This document shows positions 8,238 to 15,329 of a stretch of 18,473 nt of DNA, one piece after another; position 1 is the first letter of the stretch, and each line of letters starts with the position of its first letter. A program made the position numbers and the translations under genes. Source of the DNA: Bacteroidales bacterium (GTDB lineage: Bacteria > Bacteroidota > Bacteroidia > Bacteroidales > WCHB1-69); the NCBI GenBank assembly GCA_031266895.1, contig JAISAD010000187.1, positions 1 to 18,473 of the forward strand. Direction: 5' to 3'. The notes under the pieces are model-generated. The model did no database searches. It saw nothing but the letters and a program-made list of their open reading frames with translations, and had not been told where the DNA came from.

Positions 8238-9752
8238 TTAGTCCATTAATTGTAGAATTTCTTCCAAAAGCTGGCGCTCGTTTTGCAATCGCGGTACTTT
8301 ATACTGACCGCCCAGTTTGTTGTGTAAAGCCAGCCATTTCAGAAAAGTGCCTTGCGGAGCTACATGCAGGCAGGGAGATTGCAACATCAGATTACTACTT
8401 CGCTTCGCTTCATAATCGGAATTGACTTTCTTTAACTCTTGATCTAAAATTTCCGTAAAATGATCTATGTTAGCAGGTTGCTTTGTAAATTCAATAATCC
8501 ACTCGTGGCAGGCCGTTTTCGTTTCGCAGTTCAGATAGACCGGTGCAGCGGTATATTCGGCCACTATGGCCTGTGTAGCTTGGCAGGTAGCTGCGAGTGC
8601 TTTATCGGCATTATCTACAATCAACTCTTCCCCAAAAACGTTGATATATTGTGTAGTACGTCCCACAATTTTAAAACGGTAGGGGTTGAGTGAAGTAAAA
8701 CAGATAACGTCGCCAATTTTGTAGCGCCATAAGCCGGCTGCTGTAGTTATCACAACCGCATAGTTCTTGCCCAACTCCACATCACTCAGTGGAATTGCCT
8801 TTTTATTATCGCTATTGCTCTCAGCCAACTCAATAAATTCGTAAAAAACTGCATGGTCGGTTAGCAACAGCAGATCGTCGCTATGATGCTGATCTTGAAA
8901 GCCGAAAAACCCTTCGGAAGCATTATACATATTCATAAAAAAAACGTCTCCTTTGGCAAAGAGCTGTTTATACTCCTCTTTATAAGGGGCAAATGCTACC
9001 CCGCCGTGCATGTAAAGTTCCAGATTTGGCCATACTTCATGCACGTATTGCTTGCCGGTTATATAAAGTAATTCTTTCATAACCAGCAACATCCAGGATG
9101 GAACTCCCGATAATGAGGTAATATTTTCTTTAGCCGTGTGGGTGGCAATCAATGGCAGCTTTTTATTCCAGTCGGGTTCTAATAAAATCTCTTTGGCAGG
9201 AGCTTTCAACATTTCGCCCAATACAGGCATATTTTCCATTAATACGGCCGATATGTCTCCGCATTGCAACGCCGTTTTTTCTCCCAAAGCTTGTCGGCTG
9301 CCTCCCAATGTAATTCCTTTCCCTGTAAATAGTTCCGTTTCAGGAAAGAGGTTGCAGTAGAATGTCAACACATCTTGCGCCGCCAAATAGTTATTCAGCT
9401 TCATTGACTCGTCGCTCACCGGCAAAAATTTGCTTTTGGCAGAGGTAGTACCCGAAGATTTGGCCAGCCAATTGATTTTAGTGGACCATAACACATTGCG
9501 TTCTCCCGCTATAATACGCTGAATATAAGGATGTAATGTGGTGTAATCTTGTATCGGTACCTGTTCTGCAAACTGCTCATAGCGCAACTTGTCGTCTAAG
9601 CCGAATTCTTTGCCAAAAGCGGTTTTAGCTCCATTTTTCAACATATAATAGAACCAATTGGCCTGTGTTTGTAACTGATTTTCATACAAAGCCACCAATC
9701 TTTCGTCTCTAATTGAGAAATAGCCTCTTATGGTAATGTTTAATAATGACAT
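8238..9752 (-). CDS. GH3-family acyl-adenylating (acyl acid amido synthetase-like) protein
   Basis: GH3 proteins belong to the ANL superfamily. Plant members join amino acids to jasmonate or auxin through an acyl-adenylate; bacterial members are widespread and largely uncharacterised. The 504-residue protein shows the ATP-binding motif SSGTTSAKSK at residues 99-108. It also has MYNASEGFFGFQ at 275-286, matching the GH3 nucleotide motif, and the block TTAAGLWRYKIGDVI (336-350) followed by VGRTTQYINVFGEEL (363-377). These three blocks in this order are diagnostic. No signal peptide is visible, so it should be cytoplasmic. A promoter box lies 20 bases before its ATG and it appears monocistronic. 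The acid and amine substrates cannot be inferred. Confidence 0.9.
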   Translation of the reverse strand: MSLLNITIRGYFSIRDERLVALYENQLQTQANWFYYMLKNGAKTAFGKEFGLDDKLRYEQFAEQVPIQDYTTLHPYIQRIIAGERNVLWSTKINWLAKSSGTTSAKSKFLPVSDESMKLNNYLAAQDVLTFYCNLFPETELFTGKGITLGGSRQALGEKTALQCGDISAVLMENMPVLGEMLKAPAKEILLEPDWNKKLPLIATHTAKENITSLSGVPSWMLLVMKELLYITGKQYVHEVWPNLELYMHGGVAFAPYKEEYKQLFAKGDVFFMNMYNASEGFFGFQDQHHSDDLLLLTDHAVFYEFIELAESNSDNKKAIPLSDVELGKNYAVVITTAAGLWRYKIGDVICFTSLNPYRFKIVGRTTQYINVFGEELIVDNADKALAATCQATQAIVAEYTAAPVYLNCETKTACHEWIIEFTKQPANIDHFTEILDQELKKVNSDYEAKRSSNLMLQSPCLHVAPQGTFLKWLALHNKLGGQYKVPRLQNERQLLEEILQLMD

Positions 9753-9771
9753 CAGTTTTGATTTTAAACTG

Positions 9772-9779
9772 CAAAAGTA
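9772..9779 (-). promoter_or_regulatory. -7 promoter box for the GH3-family gene
   Basis: On the minus strand this reads TACTTTTG, an exact TAnnTTTG match. It lies 20 bases before the start codon at 9752, the same short distance seen at other promoters in the window. No clear -33 TTTG is found upstream. Confidence 0.5.
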
Positions 9780-9873
9780 CGAAATATAAGGATGTGTGGA
9801 TAAATTCTGATCATTTCATTTTTTCCCTTTGAAAATCAATCATTTAATATCTTGTTGAAAAAAAAATATGCGA

Positions 9874-9907
9874 ATTGGATTTATGACGTATTTTTTTTGT
9901 ATTTTTA
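9874..9907 (+). promoter_or_regulatory. Possible promoter of tRNA-Ser (and perhaps exbB)
   Basis: ATTG at 9874-9877 followed after 22 bases by TATTTTTA at 9900-9907 approximates the Bacteroidetes promoter; the last base of the -7 box deviates from TAnnTTTG. It sits 20 bases before the tRNA-Ser 5' end. The run of T around 9890-9906 makes the exact box uncertain. Confidence 0.35.
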
Positions 9908-9926
9908 CCGCCTCAAAAAAAGAGAG

Positions 9927-10014
9927 GGAGAGATGGCCGAGTGGTCGAAGGCGCACGCCTGGAAAGTGTGTAAACGCCGAAAGCGTTTCAAGGGTTCGAA
10001 TCCCTTTCTCTCCG
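9927..10014 (+). tRNA. tRNA-Ser (anticodon GGA)
   Basis: This folds as a class II tRNA of 88 bases. The 7-bp acceptor is GGAGAGA with TCTCTCC and a G discriminator. The anticodon stem CACGC/GTGTG holds loop CTGGAAA, giving anticodon GGA (Ser codons TCC and TCT). A long variable arm AACGC-CGAAA-GCGTT is typical of serine tRNAs. The T arm is AAGGG-TTCGAAT-CCCTT. The 3' CCA is not encoded. No hairpin terminator follows before exbB 90 bases downstream. Confidence 0.97.
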
Positions 10015-10103
10015 CAGACTTAAAATGTTGGTAGCTATAGAAATAAAATCAAAAAATAGATAATAAAACAAATTAATTAATTAAACAAAACAGTAAAGTA
10101 ATT

Positions 10104-10916
10104 ATGAAAAAACTAATGGCTTTATTTACCGTAACAGGTCTCTTAACCTTCGGTATGACAAACGCAACTTTTGCACAAAATGCAGAAAAAAATGCAAAAA
10201 CAACGGAACAGACGCAAATTCAATCCGACTCAGTTCAAGCTGCGACTCCTGCCGTAGCAGTGGCCGAAGATAACGATGAAGTAGCCGAACAGAGCTTACA
10301 CTATGTATTAAAGGATAAATTTATACAGGGTGGCGCTATATGGATGGCTCCTATCTTGGTGTGCTTGATTTTGGGTTTGGCGCTGATTATTGAACGTATT
10401 TTCTACCTCAATCTTTCTACTGTTAATTCGAAGAAATTGTTGAGTAAAATCGAAAGTGCTCTCAAGAATGGCGGTATTGAAAAGGCAAAACAGCTTTGCA
10501 AAGATACCAAAGGCCCCCTGGCCGGTGTTTTCTATCAGGGTTTAGACCGCTATGATGAAGGTCTTGAATCAATTGAAAAGGCAGTCGTTTCTTATGGTGG
10601 CGTACAAATGGGCAAATTGGAAACCAATTTAAGCTGGATCTCGCTTTTCCTCGCCTTAGGCCCCTCTTTTGGCTTCTTGGGAACGGTTGTAGGTATGGTA
10701 CAGGCATTCGATGACATTGAACGTGCAGGCGACATCAGTCCGACTATTGTGGCCGGAGGTATGAAAGTGGCGTTGTTGACTACCGTATTCGGGTTGATTA
10801 CTGCTATCATTCTGCAAGTATTCTATAACTATATCTTGTCGAAAATAGATGGTATAGTAAATAATATGGAAGATGCAACCATCTCTTTCATGGATATTCT
10901 AATTAAAAATAAGTAA
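10104..10916 (+). CDS. exbB: ExbB/TolQ-family proton-channel protein
   Basis: ExbB forms the inner-membrane pentamer that, with ExbD, uses the proton gradient to power TonB-dependent import across the outer membrane. The 270-residue protein has an N-terminal signal-like segment (residues 1-25, ending near TFAQN). A low-complexity periplasmic stretch rich in Ala, Gln, Glu and Thr follows (about 26-65). The first core helix is at about 76-98. A cytoplasmic domain leads to two more helices with the family block GPSFGFLGTVVGMVQAF (about 190-206) and VALLTTVFGLITAIILQ (about 223-239). The extra N-terminal region is common in Bacteroidetes ExbB. It heads a four-gene operon. TolQ/MotA relatives share this fold, but two ExbD partners downstream favour ExbB. 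Confidence 0.92.
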   Translation: MKKLMALFTVTGLLTFGMTNATFAQNAEKNAKTTEQTQIQSDSVQAATPAVAVAEDNDEVAEQSLHYVLKDKFIQGGAIWMAPILVCLILGLALIIERIFYLNLSTVNSKKLLSKIESALKNGGIEKAKQLCKDTKGPLAGVFYQGLDRYDEGLESIEKAVVSYGGVQMGKLETNLSWISLFLALGPSFGFLGTVVGMVQAFDDIERAGDISPTIVAGGMKVALLTTVFGLITAIILQVFYNYILSKIDGIVNNMEDATISFMDILIKNK

Positions 10917-10947
10917 TCATCACTCATCTTTAATATCCTTAAATATT

Positions 10948-11895
10948 ATGAGTAAAAAGATCATTAATATCATAATTTTTGTAGTTGCCATAGTAGCTTG
11001 CATTGCAGCACTCTACTTTTCGGCATTCTTCGATGATACGAAAACCGACAAGTATTACGAAGTAACCAACCTGAAAGAAAACAATCCTCAAATGTTGATT
11101 GATTTTGCAGCTACAACTCCGGAAAATCTTCCCGGCTTTGTTGAAACATATCGGCAAGCCGCTACCAAACAAAACGCAGACTTAAAAGAAGAAGAGTTGC
11201 AAAAAAACATAGAATATACCTTTGTTTCTAATTTGTCGGAAATTCAAAACGAGGCTGGTTTTACCACTTTTAAAGCCAATTTCAATGCCTACACAACAGG
11301 CTTACTCGCTAAAAGTAAACGGGTAGATTTTTTTGTAACCGGTTTTAATAAAGTGAATAATTTTGAAAGTCTGGCCCAATACATTGCTACATTGGAAGCA
11401 GATTATGCATTAGTAAAGCAACAATGTATCTTGCATAAAGAGTATATAAAATCGTTCAATAACTTCTTTGCTCGCGTTGATGCTATTAATACTACGCAAT
11501 CCGCAATCCGCAAAACTACCGATTTGAACGCTTTACAGGATGACGCTACCAGTTCGAAAACAGAGGAGACAATGTTAAACTTTTCTGTTATTTTGGTTTA
11601 TGTAATATTTCTTGCTACGATTATTTCTATGCTGGCTTTCGCTTTAGTTCAGATTGTTGCCAATATCAAACACTCCTACAAAGCGATTTTGGGGATATTG
11701 TTCATTGTGCTGCTGTTGATTATAGGCTATTTTGTATCCTCAAGCGAATTAAGTGTATCAGCTATCAAAATGCAACATACGACAAGTGAAGTGAAATGGA
11801 TAGGTTCAGGTATTGTTACTTTCTACATAATCTTCTTCCTGTCAATTGCAGCTATTGTAGTATCGGCAATTATTAATGCAATTAAAAACAGGTAA
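10948..11895 (+). CDS. Uncharacterised four-helix membrane protein within the Exb operon
   Basis: I do not recognise a named family. The 315-residue protein has a hydrophobic helix at about residues 5-26. A soluble, mostly helical, Asn/Lys/Gln-rich domain follows (about 27-208). Three further helices lie at about 211-237, 245-264 and 285-311. The N-terminal lysines (KK at 3-4) suggest the soluble domain is periplasmic. The segment around 52-62 (DFAATTPENLP) and the FNKVNNF region look structured, but no catalytic motif is visible. It lies between exbB (31-base spacer) and the first exbD (2-base spacer), so it is almost certainly co-expressed with the motor. A gene at this position is, as far as I know, a recurring feature of Bacteroidetes exb operons. 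An accessory role in the motor is inference. Confidence 0.85.
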   Translation: MSKKIINIIIFVVAIVACIAALYFSAFFDDTKTDKYYEVTNLKENNPQMLIDFAATTPENLPGFVETYRQAATKQNADLKEEELQKNIEYTFVSNLSEIQNEAGFTTFKANFNAYTTGLLAKSKRVDFFVTGFNKVNNFESLAQYIATLEADYALVKQQCILHKEYIKSFNNFFARVDAINTTQSAIRKTTDLNALQDDATSSKTEETMLNFSVILVYVIFLATIISMLAFALVQIVANIKHSYKAILGILFIVLLLIIGYFVSSSELSVSAIKMQHTTSEVKWIGSGIVTFYIIFFLSIAAIVVSAIINAIKNR

Positions 11896-11897
11896 TT

Positions 11898-12473
11898 ATG
11901 GCACGAAAAACACCGGGACTTAATACAGCATCAAGTGCAGACATCGCGTTTCTGTTGCTGACATTTTTCCTGTTGACTTCTTCGATTAATACGGAACAGG
12001 GGATTCCACGCAGACTCCCACCACCGAAAGATCCGAATGTCAAAGAAGAACAAGTAGATATCAATAAACGAAACGTATTGACGGTCCGCGTAAACTTTAA
12101 CGATGCCATTATGGTTAATTCGGAAATTATTAATATTAACGAATTGAAAGATGTAGCCAAAAACTTTTTGGCTAACCCTACTAATGACCCCGATTTGCCG
12201 ATGAAAGAGTCGAAGGATATTGAAGGTATTGGCGATTTTGCGGTGTCAAAGGGGGTTATATCACTTACCAATGACCAGAGTACAACCTATAATATGTATG
12301 TACAGGTACAGAACGAGTTACAGCGTGCTATTAATGAATTGCGCGACCAAACTTCGATGAATTATTTTGGTAAAAAGTATGATAATCTGGATACGGCTTT
12401 GCAAAAATCAATACAGAAAGCTATTCCGGCTAATATTTCAGAAGCAAAATCTAAAGACTACGGAGGAAACTGA
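11898..12473 (+). CDS. exbD: ExbD-family biopolymer transport protein (first copy)
   Basis: ExbD sits in the ExbB pentamer and carries the essential proton-binding aspartate in its single transmembrane helix. Here that residue is D15 in SSADIAFLLLTFFLL, with the helix at about residues 14-32 after a short cytoplasmic tail. The periplasmic domain begins with the proline-rich linker RRLPPPKDP (about 38-46). At about 155 residues it is longer than in typical ExbD proteins of about 140 in total. The N-terminal LNTASSADIAF block is characteristic. The gene starts 2 bases after the preceding stop and ends 2 bases before the next start, so it is tightly coupled on both sides. The long C-terminus (about 130-191) is predicted helical and has no clear counterpart in E. 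coli ExbD. Confidence 0.92.
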   Translation: MARKTPGLNTASSADIAFLLLTFFLLTSSINTEQGIPRRLPPPKDPNVKEEQVDINKRNVLTVRVNFNDAIMVNSEIININELKDVAKNFLANPTNDPDLPMKESKDIEGIGDFAVSKGVISLTNDQSTTYNMYVQVQNELQRAINELRDQTSMNYFGKKYDNLDTALQKSIQKAIPANISEAKSKDYGGN

Positions 12474-12475
12474 TT

Positions 12476-12970
12476 ATGGCAAGATTTAGAAAAGAGGAAA
12501 AAAAAGAGGTGCCTGAACTCAACATGGCATCCATGTCTGATATTGTATTTATGTTTCTGTTTTTCTTTATGGTAATCAGTAACATTAGAGAAGCAAGTCT
12601 GAAAGTGGAATTTAAACCGCCACAAGCTACCGAAATACAAAAATTGGAGAAGAAGCAGCTGGTAGCCAATATCTATATTGGAGCGCCTTTGAATAATGAC
12701 GAAAATACGCTGCCTCCGGGTAAAGTTTCCGTACAGTTGAACGACCAGACTGTCAAACAGGAACATTTGACCTCTGATGTACGCGATTTTGTAGGTAATG
12801 AAAAAGAATCTCGCACTACTGAAGATGCTGCTAAATTGACATTCTCGCTTAAAGTTGACCATTCAGTGCAGATGCGTTACGTGAATATTATCAAAGAGGA
12901 GTTGCGTAATAACAATGCATTGAAGATAAACTATGCCACCGGAAAAAAGGTGGATGCACAACGTAAATAA
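12476..12970 (+). CDS. exbD: ExbD-family biopolymer transport protein (second copy)
   Basis: This is a second ExbD of 164 residues. It has a charged cytoplasmic tail (FRKEEKKEVPE), the conserved LNMASMSDIVFMFLFFFMV block, and the proton-relay aspartate at D22 within the single helix (about residues 20-39). The periplasmic domain contains a VSVQLNDQTV segment and ends with an ALKINYATGKKVDAQ tail, compatible with the ExbD/TolR fold. The sequence differs clearly from the copy before it, so the pair may form a heterodimer in the ExbB ring; that is inference. It is the last gene of the operon and an intrinsic terminator follows. No tonB gene follows, so TonB must be encoded elsewhere. Confidence 0.92.
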   Translation: MARFRKEEKKEVPELNMASMSDIVFMFLFFFMVISNIREASLKVEFKPPQATEIQKLEKKQLVANIYIGAPLNNDENTLPPGKVSVQLNDQTVKQEHLTSDVRDFVGNEKESRTTEDAAKLTFSLKVDHSVQMRYVNIIKEELRNNNALKINYATGKKVDAQRK

Positions 12971-12998
12971 ATGGTAATTATTTAGATTTTTCATTGTG

Positions 12999-13031
12999 AA
13001 AGGGGGTGTCTAAATGGGCACTCTCTTTTTT
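12999..13031 (+). terminator. Intrinsic terminator of the exb operon
   Basis: AAAGGGGGTGTC (12999-13010) pairs with GGCACTCTCTTT (13017-13028) across a 6-base loop, giving a 12-bp stem with three G-U pairs. The T run continues to 13031. It lies 29 bases after the last exbD stop. Confidence 0.8.
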
Positions 13032-13186
13032 CTTTCGCTCTTGACAATTTGACGGTTAACAAGTTCTGAAAAAAGTGCGCGTAAGCATCTGTATGGAACA
13101 AAACATGTAATGCATGGAGTAAAAAGGGTTTTACTGATGAGCTATTATTGTGCTTGCCAAAACTTATCATTGCGAAAAAAAAACAA
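13032..13186. other. Gene-free spacer between the exb operon and the tRNA operon
   Basis: I see no gene here. It holds a small perfect hairpin (AGTAAAA, 4-base loop, TTTTACT, 13118-13135) and, at its right end, an A run (13175-13183) that serves as the T tract of the minus-strand tRNA terminator. No convincing open reading frame or RNA family is recognisable. Confidence 0.5.
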
Positions 13187-13222
13187 CCGCTAAAATTTAA
13201 ACGTTCGTTTAAATTTTAGCGG
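13174..13222 (-). terminator. Strong intrinsic terminator of the tRNA operon
   Basis: A perfect 17-bp inverted repeat (13187-13203 and 13206-13222; arms begin CCGCTAAAATTTAAACG) is followed, reading the minus strand, by a T-rich tract (plus-strand A run 13175-13183). The geometric loop is 2 bases, so in RNA the inner pairs probably open to a larger loop. It lies 18 bases beyond the 3' end of tRNA-Gly. The A/T-rich core makes it nearly symmetrical, but only the minus-strand side has a long T tract. Confidence 0.85.
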
Positions 13223-13240
13223 CACAAACATTATCAATCG

Positions 13241-13313
13241 AGCGGAAGACGGGCCTCGAACCCGCTACCTACAGCTTGGAAGGCTGTCGCTCTACCAAAT
13301 GAGCTACTTCCGC
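13241..13313 (-). tRNA. tRNA-Gly (anticodon TCC)
   Basis: This is a 73-base class I tRNA. The acceptor GCGGAAG pairs with CTTCCGC and the discriminator is U, as usual for bacterial glycine tRNAs. The anticodon stem ACAGC/GCTGT holds loop CTTCCAA with anticodon TCC. The T loop is TTCGAGG. The 3' CCA is not encoded. It is the last of three tRNAs, 11 bases after tRNA-Tyr. Confidence 0.96.
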
Positions 13314-13324
13314 AAGGAAGTTTG

Positions 13325-13406
13325 TGGGGGGGGGAGGATTCGAACCTCCGAAGGCTTCGCCAACAGATTTACAGTCTGCCCCATTTGACCGCTCTGGTAC
13401 CCCCCC
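13325..13406 (-). tRNA. tRNA-Tyr (anticodon GTA)
   Basis: This is an 82-base class II tRNA with loop CTGTAAA (anticodon GTA) and a long variable arm, as expected for bacterial tRNA-Tyr. The acceptor stem is seven consecutive G-C pairs (seven G on the 5' side, seven C on the 3' side) with an A discriminator. The T arm is GGAGG-TTCGAAT-CCTCC. The homopolymer acceptor is unusual and prone to sequencing error. The 3' CCA is not encoded. Confidence 0.95.
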
Positions 13407-13414
13407 AACTTTGG

Positions 13415-13488
13415 AGCCGGTAGACGGATTCGAACCGCCGACCAGCTGATTACAAATCAGCTGCTCTGGCCAACTGAGCTACACCGGC
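13415..13488 (-). tRNA. tRNA-Thr (anticodon TGT)
   Basis: This is a 74-base class I tRNA. The acceptor GCCGGTG pairs with TACCGGC (one G-U at the inner end) and the discriminator is U. The anticodon stem GCTGA/TCAGC holds loop TTTGTAA, anticodon TGT. The T arm reads GGCGG-TTCGAAT-CCGTC. It is the first of the three tRNAs, 8 bases before tRNA-Tyr. Confidence 0.96.
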
Positions 13489-13533
13489 TTGGGTTCATCT
13501 ATTCAAATAACGTCTCCGTTTCTTTTAAGGCTG

Positions 13534-13541
13534 CAAAAATA
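13534..13541 (-). promoter_or_regulatory. -7 promoter box of the tRNA operon
   Basis: On the minus strand this reads TATTTTTG, an exact TAnnTTTG match. It lies 45 bases upstream of the 5' end of tRNA-Thr. No -33 TTTG is obvious. It lies between the mnmD stop and the tRNAs, so the tRNAs can be transcribed independently of the upstream protein operon. Confidence 0.5.
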
Positions 13542-13617
13542 CACTTTTTTCTGACACAGTCTCTACTTTTACTTTCCTGTTTTTTTAGAATATTACAAAT
13601 AACTGACAATGAATGAA

Positions 13618-14295
13618 TTAAATTTTTATGCAACGGCTGATTTCCCGCTTTCCTGCAGGCCCGGGTAATGAATAAAGTTCAAATCCGATATTTCGAAATG
13701 TCCTTTTTACCCATCCTTTGGCGCAATAGGTTATCAAAATTGCACCATGTGTCATAGCATGATAACATTTTTTTAAAATGGCTTCACTCCATAATTCGGG
13801 CTGAATATCGGGTGAAAAGGCGTCAAAATAGACCAAATCGTACCGGTTTGCCTCCAGGAGTGCTTCTTCCACACGAACAAAGCTTTTTTTGAAACAAAAG
13901 TGGGGCGTAATATTTTTCCATTCTTCTGCCGGTACTTCATGTATGGCTTGAAACGCTTCGCTCAGTGCGGGATTAATTAATTCCACATAGTTAAGCGATT
14001 GTATCTCTTCTGTAGTCAATGGATAGGCCTCAATGGCATGGTAGTAAATAATACGCCCGCAGGCACGGTGCAGGGTAAGCAGCGCATTAAGTCCGGTTCC
14101 CAAGCCTACTTCTAACAGATTTATTGGTTCACGATCAGGCAGTGCCCGCAATCCTGCATTAATATAAATATGCTCTGATTCGGTAATAGCGCCATGTAAT
14201 GAGTGAAATTGCTCATTACAACAGAGCAGTTTCAGGGTTGAAGAACCATCTTCCGTCAAGATGGTTCTTCGCAAAACGATGTCAGAATCATTCAT
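13618..14295 (-). CDS. mnmD: tRNA 5-methylaminomethyl-2-thiouridine(34) methyltransferase, stand-alone MnmD
   Basis: MnmD uses S-adenosylmethionine to methylate the aminomethyl group on wobble uridine 34 of certain tRNAs, giving mnm5(s2)U. In E. coli the activity is the N-terminal half of bifunctional MnmC; here it stands alone at 225 residues without the FAD oxidase domain. The SAM-binding motif LLEVGLGTGLNALLTL covers residues 60-75. The acidic ribose-binding residue is likely E89, and the catalytic-site motif DAFSPD is at 158-163. YCAKG (190-194) and the C-terminal GPAGKREISR (212-221) also match the family. The start overlaps the stop of the GT9 gene by one base (TGATG), so the two are translationally coupled. 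Confidence 0.9.
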   Translation of the reverse strand: MNDSDIVLRRTILTEDGSSTLKLLCCNEQFHSLHGAITESEHIYINAGLRALPDREPINLLEVGLGTGLNALLTLHRACGRIIYYHAIEAYPLTTEEIQSLNYVELINPALSEAFQAIHEVPAEEWKNITPHFCFKKSFVRVEEALLEANRYDLVYFDAFSPDIQPELWSEAILKKCYHAMTHGAILITYCAKGWVKRTFRNIGFELYSLPGPAGKREISRCIKI

Positions 14296-15305
14296 CAGGC
14301 GAAGGTATTAATCCATTCGGCCACCTCAATGGCGGAAATTTGATTCATGCAGCGAAAATGCTTTTTAGGGCATTTTTTATAGCCTAACTTGGAACATGGA
14401 CGACAACGGAGGCGCGGTGTTTCAAAAATCCGAAAACGTTCCCGATGCTGCGGCATGTAAGGATACATTCCAAATTCGGGAATGGTATTGCCCCATAGCG
14501 AGGCTATGGGGGTTTGCAGCGCCGCGGCAATGTGCATTAACCCGGTGTCTCCAGTGAGCAGGCAGCGACTTTGCCGGATGAGCGAAGCAGTTTGATGCAG
14601 CGAGAATTTGCCGCAACCGTTGTAGGCACGTTCGCCCAGTGCCGACACAATCTCTTCTCCCTCGTTTTCCACGTCTTTGCCCCCCAGCAGCATAATTGGC
14701 AGATGCAATATGCGCGCAATCTCCACCACTTTGTAAGCAGGAATGCGCTTAGTGCCGTGCATGGAGCCTAATGATACAGCGACAAAACCGTTTTTAAAAA
14801 CCGCCGGCAAATCATCTTCTTCATAGGTCTCGTTAGGTGCAATAAAAAAGTTGAGTCCCTGCTGGTCATTGGGCACGTGCAGCAACTTGACTGCCTCAAA
14901 ATAGCGATCTACAATATGGCGATCAGGCAGCAAATTGAGCTTGAAACAGACTGCAAGCCACTTTTTAAAATTAAGTTTTGGGAATGTTTTATGTGGCTTT
15001 TGCAAAGCGCTAATAACTCTTTTTGATCTTATATTATTTTGCAAATCAATAATATAAGAAAAATTTTCTGCTTTTAATTCTCGGATTAGTGCTTGTGTAT
15101 CTTCGCCATAAACGTGTATTTTATCGAGATAAGGATTAGGTTCAATTACAGGTTTAAACTCTTTTTTGATTAGGAAGTGGAGCCGGGCCTCTTTTTTTGC
15201 TTGTTTTACAGCTCGAATAATAGGTGTGACGAGCACCACATCACCTATTGAACTCAATCTGATGATTAGAATTTTTTCCGTCGCCGGAGGTTGGTTATCG
15301 TCCAT
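14295..15305 (-). CDS. GT9-family glycosyltransferase (heptosyltransferase-like)
   Basis: GT9 enzymes transfer heptose or a related sugar from a nucleotide donor onto lipopolysaccharide core or similar glycans at the cytoplasmic face of the inner membrane. The 336-residue protein has the N-terminal signature ILIIRLSSIGDVVLVTPIIR (residues 12-31) and the donor-binding block TGDTGLMHIAAALQTPIASL (251-270) followed by WGNT. A cysteine group near the end (C301, C304, C312, C319) resembles a metal or disulfide cluster; similar ends occur, to my recollection, in other Bacteroidetes GT9 proteins. It lies 24 bases behind the acyltransferase gene and overlaps mnmD by one base. The sugar and acceptor cannot be read from sequence. 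Confidence 0.88.
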   Translation of the reverse strand: MDDNQPPATEKILIIRLSSIGDVVLVTPIIRAVKQAKKEARLHFLIKKEFKPVIEPNPYLDKIHVYGEDTQALIRELKAENFSYIIDLQNNIRSKRVISALQKPHKTFPKLNFKKWLAVCFKLNLLPDRHIVDRYFEAVKLLHVPNDQQGLNFFIAPNETYEEDDLPAVFKNGFVAVSLGSMHGTKRIPAYKVVEIARILHLPIMLLGGKDVENEGEEIVSALGERAYNGCGKFSLHQTASLIRQSRCLLTGDTGLMHIAAALQTPIASLWGNTIPEFGMYPYMPQHRERFRIFETPRLRCRPCSKLGYKKCPKKHFRCMNQISAIEVAEWINTFA

Positions 15306-15329
15306 TTTTTATAATTATTAGCAGTATGA

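Noticed and set aside
9852..10034. 60-codon open frame around tRNA-Ser
   Set aside because: It is the translation of the tRNA gene and its flanks.
10068..10085. ATTAATTAATTAA repeat before exbB as a possible regulator site
   Set aside because: It is a simple A/T-rich repeat in an A/T-rich leader with no further support.
12458..12862. 134-codon minus-strand frame opposite the second exbD
   Set aside because: Shadow of a clear ExbD gene; composition is typical of antisense translation.
13118..13135. Small hairpin in the spacer as a non-coding RNA or second terminator
   Set aside because: Seven A/T-rich base pairs with no T tract are too weak to call.
13187..13222. 17-bp inverted repeat considered as an insertion-sequence end, attachment site or CRISPR-like repeat
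   Set aside because: It occurs once, lies directly after a tRNA array and has a T tract on the minus strand, so a terminator explains it.
13241..13313. tRNA-Gly considered as an integration site for a mobile element
   Set aside because: No integrase, no duplicated tRNA end and no foreign-looking genes are visible nearby.
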